A DNA stretch of 64,000 nt from Strobilurus pachycystidiatus. Taxonomy: Eukaryota; Basidiomycota; Agaricomycetes; Agaricales; Physalacriaceae. Below are positions 1 to 8,622 of this stretch, in pieces. The notes under the pieces are model-generated. The model was not told the origin of the DNA, searched no databases, and saw only the letters and a program-made list of their open reading frames with translations. The translations under genes and the position numbers were made by a program. Each line of letters begins with the position of its first letter. Positions within the stretch are counted from its first letter, which is position 1. The stretch covers positions 496,001-560,000 of the forward strand of contig JAHLMK010000012.1 of assembly GCA_019915135.1 (NCBI GenBank). Direction: 5' to 3'.

Positions 1-3000
1 ACGGAGTCTGGTGAGCCTTCAGGAATAGTGGACGTGCGTACTCCACTAACTCCTTCCGGTACTCATCTAATCCTGCTTCGTAGAGGATTGTTGCTCGCGA
101 GGCGAGCTGAGTGACCGCCGGACCTATGATCGGTAAGCTCTTCTTGCTACCTACAATAACCTTGGCTTCATTGAAACCAACCGTCACAGCATGTTGGAAC
201 GTGAACGGAGTACCGAGAATCACATCGTAGTTCGAGATGTTGGCTACATCAAAGTATCGTCTCTCATTGATTCCTTGGTACCGAAACTGAACCGTCGTTC
301 CGTAGTTAACCTTGGATCTCGATCCTTGAACGGCTAACTGCAATGGTATAGGTGTTGTTAGTTCTTGCTTAACAACCTTGAGCTGATCAGCTGCTGTTGT
401 TGACAGGAAGTCCGCCATAGATCCAGTGTCTATCAGTGCGCGAACGGGTTCATCATTTACATGGCAATGTATCACCAGGGTCTTCGGGATCTTTTGACCT
501 ACATCTTTCACGTTGGACGCATTTCGCTGTACTGCAGGTACGAGATGTCTCGGGATTTGCGTTCCCGAAACGACAATCTCCGTGATTTCATTCTGACCCT
601 CATCATTTACAGATTCGTTGTCAATTTGAGGCTCTGGTCCGTCTGGTGTGTTATCACGCAGCGCACGACCGGTTGCTGGCAAGTCCAGCCACATGTCTTC
701 ACGGAACTGGACTTCCCAGTCAAGGTATCCAAACATGGGTAAGTCATGCTCTTCTTCTATTTCCGAGAAGAAGTCATGAACCCAGTCTAGACGACGCCAG
801 GCCTTCGCAATCTGAACTCGATACCATCGTGCAAGATCAAACCTCGGATCCTTCATCAGGTGAACCTCGAGCCGCGCAACAAAACCAAGATGATTATCCA
901 TGATCTCGAAGTACTCACTGTCCCACCAGGAACGCCGGATATCAAAACGCTTCACGTTTGGCTTATATGGAGCTGCCCAGTCGGCGATGTACGGCTGGTG
1001 TTGTATCAGCAAGTCCTCGATGGCATCAATGAACACGTCGCCCATTTGCCCGGTACCGATCCAGGCATCCCGATCAGGCCAACGATAGTAAGGCTGTTCA
1101 TTGTATATTCCTCGTTCATGTGCATACCATTGAGTGATACAGAAGTCGGGATTCTCGAGCCATGAGCTCAAGATCTCGAGCTCCCAGGGTTGCGAGGCGT
1201 CATTATAATAGGAATCCATTATGACATGGTGAGTCTCCGATGTTCTGTATACCAGGAAGCGGTCATAATCAATCTTAGACTCTGTACGGACCTCTCCCGG
1301 ATACGGTGCACCGATGCACAAATGGTACTCGGCCGTGTTGGCCAGCAAGTCTCCTATAGCACGCGGAGGTGGGTCACTTTCTAGTCCAAACCTCGGAATG
1401 TTGAACCGCTTGTATCTCCAGATTCCTCGACGCGCTTCTCGCGATGGACGATCCCTTGTGATGTACCCAAAGTACCCACTTGGGTCTGGTGATATCGGAC
1501 GATCTGGAACATCCGGGACTAGATGCGGCGCATTTGCCGAAGTACTGAATATCCGTAGGCACTCGGGCATCTCAGACTCGGCCTCAGAGCGTTCCTCGCT
1601 GGCTTTGTCTTCCACCGATTCAATTTCGGCTTCATCGTCACTATCGGATGCATCTGCAAGCTCGGGCAAGTCTGAGTACAACTCCGGATCGTCATCATCA
1701 GTTGACGACTCGTCTTCAGGTTCAGCCACGACTTCATGCTCTGAACCATCTTGGAACCGGTAAATCTTTTCATATTCTTCAGCTAGATCTACATAGAGCT
1801 GATCCCGATCTAGGTACTTCTCCAGAATACAACGAACTTCAGGATACTCCGATGGTAGGGTACCTCTCGTGCTTCGGGACTTTGCCGAGTCATCGTTGGC
1901 GATATCCTCCTCAGTGATGCGCGAGAGAATTACAATCAGAGTGTCCGAGGTAAGCGTTCTAAGAAATTCAACCGGACAATCGGGCTCACCTTCAACTCGA
2001 AGGTTTAGGTTCCTTGTGATGATTTCCGACAGATCCGTGCCATGCTGTTGCATGAAAGACTGAACTGGCGCCCAGCAGGATGTTTCTTTAGCCGAGACAT
2101 AGCTCCAATCAAGGAACATCAAGAGGAATTGGAAGTACTCGGATAACGACATCTCCTGGAGGTCAATTGCGTCCATTCCTCCGTCATTGACTACTAATGA
2201 AGGATCTTCCAGGAACAAATTATCATCGAGCCGAACAGAGGACACTGCGATAGCGTTAGACGACTTGGACATCTTCCGTAGTCCCTCCATATCAAACTGA
2301 ACACCGGAGATCTGAATACCGGGAGGTTTGTTACTGCCCTTGGCGCCGCTGACGAACTTTCCTTTAGGACATTGTCTTGCCATATGGCCGGGCTCCTTGC
2401 AGCGGAAACACTTCCCTGCTGCCCTTAACTCTTCCTTTTCTTTTTCAGAGAGCTCGGTTCGTGGCGGCGAGGGTGACGGCTTGGAGGCATTACCGGAACT
2501 TCTAGAGTTTGACCCGGTATGTTTCTCAAACCGGCCGTTCTTATTTCGAGACTTATTAAAGCCTTTAGATTTGTGAGACTGCCTGTTTGATTCTGTATTG
2601 CCATGACGGTGTGTGTCCGAATTCCGCTTGGGTGTCACTTCATGTACTGAGATGACCTTTTCTTTCTTCTTTCCAGATGAAGGTGCGGTTACGTTCTCGA
2701 TGAGTTCAAGCAATTCGGCCGTCCGTTCGACCTCGGAATACAAGGACAACTCGGGATTCAACTCCTTTCGCCACAAGCCAGCCTGTATGTTCTTGTTCAG
2801 GCCGGACCAGAGCTTGTGGACCTTCTCGCGTTCATCGAGTATGCCCACGGTGTTGAATAGTTCTCGGAGCTCGCCTGTGAACTGGCGTACCATCTTCTTG
2901 TTCTGAAAGGTACGTTTCAATTTCTGTCGTTGATCCAGACGGAACGTTAACGGGAAGCAGTAATTGTATAGTTCGGTGAAGAATTCACGAAGACGCCATT

Positions 3001-4645
3001 CCTTCAGAGCATCCGATATGGTAGACACGTAGAAATCTTGTGCCGTACCAGTCAAGAAATGCGAGAGTTTCAGTACGCGATTCTTCTTCAGAACGTTCCC
3101 GTCTCGGACATAAGCAGTCGCGTCTGTCAAGAACTTCATGAACACACGTAAGTCCGCTACACCATTATATTTCTCAGGTGGATCTGGCTTCAGGAGCGGC
3201 CGACGATGATGGCTCTTCCTTCTGGACTGTGAATGCTTCTTGGATCTATGACTGCTTTTCTTACGGTGATGTTTTCGACTGTGTTCCCTATGTCGATGGA
3301 CCGTTGAGTCCGAACTCGAACTGGAGCTGTCAGATGGCGAGGACAAGGAACTTGAACTTGAACTTGGAGTGCTTGGACTCGAACTTGACGAGCTCGAGCT
3401 CGAGGTCGTGGATGAACTATCCGAGGACACTGACTCTGAATCTGAGTCATTATCACTCTCCACTACTGGTGGCTTGTGAGGCGGACGCGGCGGCTTCTGG
3501 TTAGATCCAGATGCATCGATCTTTAGCATACGGCCAAGGTGACTTCCGGGAGCGATCTGATTAGCAGGGGCCAAAGGTACCGTGTTGTGCTTCTCAGTGA
3601 CCGGTCCTTTCTTGGGCGCCTTGGACCGCTTCTGACGATCGTGAACGACGTTGCTTATATGAGCTTCAACCTGGCCTGTGATGGGCTCGGACGTGTCGCG
3701 TCTCGAGTGCTTGGTCTTTTTCTTAGACCTGTGCTTCCTATGCTTAGGTGGTCTGCGTTCATTGCTGCTAATATCAACAGATGAGACTTCAATATCCTGG
3801 ATGACATTACCGTCATTGTCTGACTGTTCTGCTGCTAGCTCCTGTGCCTTCTTGAAGGAGGCAAATGCAGCTCTCTGTGCGTCAAGATCGAGATCTGCCA
3901 TGTCTATGTTGGCGGCACCCCAGTTGCGAGGGTCGACGCCCTTGCCCTTGTCTCGAGACGGTCCTGCTTCAGGTTCTCGGGACGGTACCGCGTTTGTGGA
4001 CTTACGCACAGCTGGTTTCTCAGGCACGACGGCCTTAGACTTCTTGACTGGTGGTTCCTGCGCACTAGTCTCTGGCGCAGGTTCCTTCTCAGACAGATTG
4101 GGCTCGTCGTCACTATCCGACGCGCTTTCAACAGTAACAACGCGCCTAGCGCGCTGCTTGATCTTGTCTTGCTGTTCCGGGGACAAACTAGCCTCGGCTT
4201 CTTGGACGGCAGTTTCTTGTTCTGCATCCAATACACTATATCTATTCTCATTAGACATAGATGGCAACAGTACACGGTCTCTAACTAGAGATGTACGTGG
4301 ACTATCACGAGAACGACGGTGAGGACTTTGCCTAGTCACCGAGGTCCAAGGACGATGATCGTCATCATCGTCCGCGATGATTTCTCCATCATCAAAACTA
4401 TAGCTCCCGTCGAGCAGACTTCGTGAGCTCAGGGGAGCGGAGACGTCGCCACTTTTGTGTCCCTGCTGATCCATCGTCTGGCTCTCGGACTTGAGGTCCG
4501 GGTCAGATTGGAACCGAGGCTGAGCATCCTGGAAGGATTCCGGGAAGCCAGCGCTTTCCTGTTTGGGGGTTTCAGCAACATACACGAGAGGTGACGACTC
4601 ACCTTTAGCCTTTGCACGGCTACTCCGGAGGGTTCTGGTAGACAT
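1..4645 (-). CDS. Gag-Pol polyprotein of copy A, N-terminal part (partial)
   Basis: The frame is open from the ATG at 4645 to the window edge, about 1548 codons, and equals residues 1-1548 of copy B. In order it holds a charged, disordered N-terminus; a Ser-rich tract near residue 420; a retrotransposon capsid-like segment at about 490-650; a CCHC zinc knuckle at about 745-758 (CFRCKEPGHMARQC); a long acidic, Trp-rich region of unknown type at about 800-1370; and an aspartic protease motif (ALIDTGS) near 1403. Reverse transcriptase would lie left of the window. One residue differs from copy B (Asn for Asp, base 4099). The start is the first ATG after the leader. Whether copy A is intact overall cannot be seen. 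Confidence 0.88.
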   Translation of the reverse strand, partial: MSTRTLRSSRAKAKGESSPLVYVAETPKQESAGFPESFQDAQPRFQSDPDLKSESQTMDQQGHKSGDVSAPLSSRSLLDGSYSFDDGEIIADDDDDHRPWTSVTRQSPHRRSRDSPRTSLVRDRVLLPSMSNENRYSVLDAEQETAVQEAEASLSPEQQDKIKQRARRVVTVESASDSDDEPNLSEKEPAPETSAQEPPVKKSKAVVPEKPAVRKSTNAVPSREPEAGPSRDKGKGVDPRNWGAANIDMADLDLDAQRAAFASFKKAQELAAEQSDNDGNVIQDIEVSSVDISSNERRPPKHRKHRSKKKTKHSRRDTSEPITGQVEAHISNVVHDRQKRSKAPKKGPVTEKHNTVPLAPANQIAPGSHLGRMLKIDASGSNQKPPRPPHKPPVVESDNDSDSESVSSDSSSTTSSSSSSSSSPSTPSSSSSSLSSPSDSSSSSSDSTVHRHREHSRKHHRKKSSHRSKKHSQSRRKSHHRRPLLKPDPPEKYNGVADLRVFMKFLTDATAYVRDGNVLKKNRVLKLSHFLTGTAQDFYVSTISDALKEWRLREFFTELYNYCFPLTFRLDQRQKLKRTFQNKKMVRQFTGELRELFNTVGILDEREKVHKLWSGLNKNIQAGLWRKELNPELSLYSEVERTAELLELIENVTAPSSGKKKEKVISVHEVTPKRNSDTHRHGNTESNRQSHKSKGFNKSRNKNGRFEKHTGSNSRSSGNASKPSPSPPRTELSEKEKEELRAAGKCFRCKEPGHMARQCPKGKFVSGAKGSNKPPGIQISGVQFDMEGLRKMSKSSNAIAVSSVRLDDNLFLEDPSLVVNDGGMDAIDLQEMSLSEYFQFLLMFLDWSYVSAKETSCWAPVQSFMQQHGTDLSEIITRNLNLRVEGEPDCPVEFLRTLTSDTLIVILSRITEEDIANDDSAKSRSTRGTLPSEYPEVRCILEKYLDRDQLYVDLAEEYEKIYRFQDGSEHEVVAEPEDESSTDDDDPELYSDLPELADASDSDDEAEIESVEDKASEERSEAESEMPECLRIFSTSANAPHLVPDVPDRPISPDPSGYFGYITRDRPSREARRGIWRYKRFNIPRFGLESDPPPRAIGDLLANTAEYHLCIGAPYPGEVRTESKIDYDRFLVYRTSETHHVIMDSYYNDASQPWELEILSSWLENPDFCITQWYAHERGIYNEQPYYRWPDRDAWIGTGQMGDVFIDAIEDLLIQHQPYIADWAAPYKPNVKRFDIRRSWWDSEYFEIMDNHLGFVARLEVHLMKDPRFDLARWYRVQIAKAWRRLDWVHDFFSEIEEEHDLPMFGYLDWEVQFREDMWLDLPATGRALRDNTPDGPEPQIDNESVNDEGQNEITEIVVSGTQIPRHLVPAVQRNASNVKDVGQKIPKTLVIHCHVNDEPVRALIDTGSMADFLSTTAADQLKVVKQELTTPIPLQLAVQGSRSKVNYGTTVQFRYQGINERRYFDVANISNYDVILGTPFTFQHAVTVGFNEAKVIVGSKKSLPIIGPAVTQLASRATILYEAGLDEYRKELVEYARPLFLKAHQTP

Positions 4646-5124
4646 AACGTTATTGGGTTGGGGAGGAGGAGGAGGAGAGGAGGAGGTTGTTTCGAGTTAT
4701 AGAGGTAAGCAGACAGTTAGTAATCGCCTCGGAGTGTCCTGGTTGATCAGACCCGGGGTGTCCAGTGGCGAGTGTATAGATAGGTAGTCGAAGAAAGTTG
4801 TTCCGCGACCAATCAAAAATATGTGGGCTTGGCGTGACTGAGGTACACGGCAAGTTCCACGCGGGAAGATAAGATGAGAGTTTCGTTCAAAGCTGATTGG
4901 GATGGGTTGTAAATTGTGTAGCTACTTTACACGAAGTCTGTAACTTATATACTGGTAAGCTAACAAGGCTGTGTATGTAGTAGAGTCAGATTAATGATGT
5001 CTGGAATAACATAGAAGAAAACAGAAGATACTAGAGTCCCGTATTGACTCGTCGGGCAGTGACGAGAGGCGGTGCTACAAGATAACGCTTGGTCCGTGTG
5101 ACGAGAAGTAACCTATTTGCTACA
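4646..5124 (-). repeat. LTR plus leader shared by copies A and B
   Basis: This 479-bp stretch matches 15962-16440. On the minus strand it begins TGTAGC, the canonical TG start of an LTR. It lies 37 bp beyond the copy B pol stop at 5162, so it acts as the 3' LTR of copy B and the 5' LTR of copy A. The inner LTR edge cannot be fixed, because the only other LTR copy in the window is also followed by the same leader and gag. A TGGACACC string read on the minus strand from 4764 is a possible primer-binding site, but I could not match it to a tRNA. Confidence 0.75.
4944..4951 (-). promoter_or_regulatory. Putative TATA box of the LTR promoter (shared LTR)
   Basis: The minus strand reads TATATAAG here, about 175 nt inside the LTR from its TGTAGC start and about 300 nt before the gag ATG. 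This is a sensible place for a U3 core promoter. The identical site in the other LTR is at 16260-16267. Confidence 0.5.
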
Positions 5125-5450
5125 CGCGCCCTCCAAGCCTTCGTTGGAGAAGGATTTACCTTCATTCAATAATTCTGACCTTCTTGCGGATCGAGACCGA
5201 CGCGACGGCCAAAGTAGAAGAAGCCGCCGAGTCGTCATCGTCATCGCGCCTATAGGCCGGGTACGGATAGTACCCGGTTTCCGTGGCCCGAGCCGAGGCG
5301 AGCCGAAGAGCCAACTTCTGCCGACGTTTCTCTTCCTTCCTCGCCATGCCTCGCAACTTTAGGCCCTGTTCCTTCCGCATCCTCTCTGCTGTGTTCCACA
5401 AAAGGAACTGGACCGTGTCCTCCTTCGCCTACGACTCCAACTGCTGTCGA

Positions 5451-6613
5451 TAGAGACCTTCACGAGTCTCGAGGATCCAGTGAGTACTCGAGACTCGACT
5501 CGCCTCGGGCACTCGCAGGACTCGATCCCCGAGACTCGCGGATCTTGCCGGGGCGAGTCCGAACACGAGTCGCGAGCAGGGCTTCGGTCGTGTGAGTACT
5601 CATGGCGAGTACTCACACGGACTCGCGCAGTTCTCTGACGGTTAAAGACCTCAGACAAACTGTGAGCCGAGCGTGCAGCAAGCGTGTTGTACGCTCGTTC
5701 TTAATGAAATTTGATCTGATCACTCGGGATCAATATCCCGGATCCCAAGCGAGCGAGCGAGATTGATCGCGATCAATCTCTTGCTCTTCTCCTGCCTCCA
5801 CCACCATGGGGTTGACGATTCGTCAACCCTGCCAGTCTGACAATTGTCATCTGGCTTTGGACGACACCCTCATGCCCCACAATAGGGCGCGGACGACTTC
5901 TGAGGTCCGTTGCTAGGGCGCCGCGGCCTTGGCAACGGGCCAACCAGGACGCGTAAGCCCCCATACATGGGCAGCAGACGCTGAACGGCGACAATAGCGG
6001 CCATCCAGAGGCCTCGGCACTTTGGAAGGACCTCTGAAGTGCTGCTCGGCAGGCCTGGGGACTGGATTGGGCGGGATGACCGGTGCGCGGTGCGTTTGCG
6101 AATGACGCGCATACCCAGGTGCGTGTCTCAAATTTCATTCATTTGATGTCTCTGGCCATTGATCTATTTATTCATGCAGCATGCCGCATGCCGCACACAC
6201 TCGCATCTCCGCCACCCAACCACACTCAACGTCACTACCGCACGGCACACACCTCCTCGTCACCTCGTTGTGGTTCTTCCTATAATGTCAACTCCCTCGC
6301 CGCCCCGCCGCCGCCCTCGCTAATCATGTACTCATGCCCGGCTGAGGCCCCCCGCGCAATTGCTCGGGGGGATTCGTCGTGCATGACAGATGAACACTGC
6401 GAGTACTGCACGAGTACTCGCCTGAGTACCCGTGAGTACTCATAACAACTCGAATCAACATGAGTACTCGCCGGACCCGTGAGTACTCGACTCGCGGGAC
6501 TCGAGTCTTTACCAGTGCGAGTCTTGACACGAGTCGCGGGCACTGATTTGGCCCATGAGTACTCGTGACTGCGAGTCCGAGTCGACTCGAGTCAAGACTC
6601 GTGAAGGTCTCTA
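5451..6613. mobile_element. hAT-like non-autonomous element nested in copy B pol
   Basis: The ends are perfect 19-bp inverted repeats, TAGAGACCTTCACGAGTCT at 5451 and its complement ending at 6613. They are flanked by a perfect 8-bp direct duplication GCTGTCGA (5443-5450 and 6614-6621). An 8-bp duplication with a TAGAG-type end is characteristic of the hAT superfamily. No transposase is recognisable in 1163 bp. Both subterminal zones are crowded with the palindrome GAGTACTC and GACTCG-type motifs, probably transposase-binding repeats. The middle is GC-rich, with no coding match that I can name. Removing the insert and one duplication restores the host pol frame. Confidence 0.88.
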
Positions 6614-8160
6614 GCTGTCGATAGAACCGTTCCTCGGACAGCCTGGTGTCACGACGACGAGTAGGGCGGTCAAACCGATTGGTACGTGGCTCTGACATAA
6701 TGGAGTCGACGTCGAACACGGAATCGTTAACAGGCAGGTTAGAGGCGCCGACAGGGACAGCTGCAAACGCGTAGTCGTCATCATCCGCGACGATGGACGA
6801 GGTATCGGTATTCGGGAGGAAACAGCCGATGTCGACGGGAACGCGAGGGCGGGTAATGGCACCGTCAGGTAAGTGTACCTCAGCGAACCCGTCGGCCGAG
6901 CTAAGGATGTTGTACCAATGGCTGATGTGAAGGTACAGAATAGGCATGGGAATCGTCTGGTCGTATCCTCGGTCCAACAAGCCCTCGTGGTACTCTACGA
7001 CGCGCGCAAGCTCCTCATCAGTTGCTGACACGCGCGGACCACCACGAACTAGCGATGGAAAGGTCCACACCCCGTCGACACGGTTAATTTCAGATCCAGG
7101 GAAATTGTGAGGCCTAACGGACGCGTCGACGCGGGGTTGTAGAGGGGTGGCGGGCGTTTCCACGATTGGCAACCCTTCCGCGTACGGAGGCGGTTCGGTG
7201 GTGCCGCGGGTGGGAAAGGGTGTTGGAGGACGGGGAGGCTGCATTGGAAGGAACTGGTGATGGTTAGGGACGGAATGGTGGATAGTAGATGGAGTAGTAG
7301 GCGAGAAGTTGTTGTTGGTAAGTGTGTTGTCTTCTCGCTGTTCCTCCTGCTCATATTTATACTCATGAGCAGCTATTCCACTTTCATCAAGTATGACTCC
7401 TGCTGCATACAAGACTTGCGCGTCCTCCTCAATGGAGTCAAGCTCTTTATCACTCGGCAATCTTGAGATTTCGGTAATTCCCAGTGCTTCCAAATAATGC
7501 TGCAGGGCATCTAATTGCTCTACTTGCGCCACAGGGAGCCAAGTTATATCCCCCGACTTCCATTTCACTTCAAACAGTGCATTCGAGCCTTTACCGGAAT
7601 GGGACAGTATTCTGTCGACGGCCCATTCGCCCTTCAAATCCTCGAACGGCGCGACTTGATTTTCTGCGCGCCCGGGGAACAATTGATCATCATTCGGCTG
7701 ATGTATGCGAAGGTAAGACGCGTGAAATACGTCGTGAACGCCGCGTCTAACGAGACCTTCAGGTAGCGAGATTCTGAATGCGCCGTTTCTGAAGTCTCTA
7801 AGTATTCGGTAAGGTCCCATGTATTTTGGGATGAGTTTGCGAGCTAATCCTTTCGGAAAAGCTATATTCTTGGTTGATACGTATACGAGGTCATTCTCTG
7901 CAAAAGGTACGATTCTTCGCTTTTGGTTAGCGTCTCGAGTCTGTTTGACTCTGACCTCCAGAATACTATCATGTGCCGACATTACGGCCTGCTTGATTCG
8001 TTGTGCGAACACGCGTACGCCTGGATATTCCGTCTTGTCAGCGGAATTCCAAATCATGGATCTAGGAACGCGTCCAGTGTTCAGGAAGAAAGGCGAGTAT
8101 CCCGTTGTGTCAGAACGAGCTAAGTTAATGGCAAACTCAATTCCAGGTAAGCGCGCGACC

Positions 8161-8622
8161 TAGACATGACCACGAATAAGGAGTAAAGGAGAATATTCAT
8201 GAATATATTCCTAATTTTATTCATGAATATGAATATGATGAATATATTATATTCGTGAATAAGAATAAGTTGATGAATATAGAATATGGACCCTCAAGTT
8301 CACATAATCCTCAACTCATTCATGAGTGTCTGACAATACTGAATTCCCAGTATTAAAGACAAGTTTATGATAAATTTAGATGCTGTTTGAATGATTTATA
8401 GGTTATTCAATAACTTTAACTGTGATTTTGAGTGACATTGAGATGATTATACTCGTATATTCGTGAATATTCATGAATAAAAGCAAGACATTCGCAGTGA
8501 AGATTAAGTTGACAAATAAGATTAAGAGTATATTCATGAATAACAATTATGACCCTTGAGGGGGGGATTATTCGTGTGCATGAATAAGAATATACTCGAA
8601 TATATATTCGTGGACATCTCTA
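8161..8622. mobile_element. hAT-like MITE nested in the copy B integrase region
   Basis: Imperfect terminal inverted repeats (TAGACATGACCACGAATA at the left; the complement of TAGAGATGTCCACGAATA at the right) are flanked by a perfect 8-bp duplication GCGCGACC (8153-8160 and 8623-8630). The 462-bp interior is AT-rich and full of the palindromic motif ATTCATGAAT, unlike the GC-balanced host element. No coding potential was seen. Its ends share the pattern TAGAGA..T.CACGA with the element at 5451-6613, so both may answer to related transposases. Removing 470 bp restores the integrase frame exactly. Confidence 0.88.

Larger units (their letters stand above)
1..5124 (-). mobile_element. Ty3/gypsy retrotransposon copy A (partial, runs off the left edge)
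   Basis: Positions 1-5124 match 11317-16440 at a constant offset of 11316. The translated frames are the same apart from one residue. I noticed two base differences: 4099 T versus 15415 C, an Asn/Asp change in Gag, and 5118 T versus 16434 C in the LTR. The copy contains LTR plus leader, the complete gag part and the start of pol, then leaves the window. Its 5' LTR edge reads TGTAGC on the minus strand at 5124 and abuts the pol 3' end of copy B, so the two elements share one LTR as a tandem array. Near-identity points to recent insertion or gene conversion. Confidence 0.9.

Noticed and set aside
461..4617. Many plus-strand open frames of 60-214 codons across 461-4617 and again at 11777-15638
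   Set aside because: They are antisense shadows of the gag-pol frame. They recur at the same offset in both element copies and show no family motifs.
4741..4764. Possible tRNA-primed primer-binding site TGGACACCCCGGG on the minus strand
   Set aside because: It starts with TGG as expected, but I could not match it to a tRNA 3' end, and the LTR inner edge is unknown.
5773..6138. Minus-strand frame of 121 codons in the middle of the hAT-like element
   Set aside because: It overlaps two other open frames in GC-rich DNA, has no recognisable domain, and stops mid-element. Not called as a captured gene.
6324..6613. C-terminal 90 residues of the pol frame reading into the nested element
   Set aside because: Sequence after the 6621 boundary belongs to the inserted element, not to the polyprotein; the true pol end is the stop at 5162.
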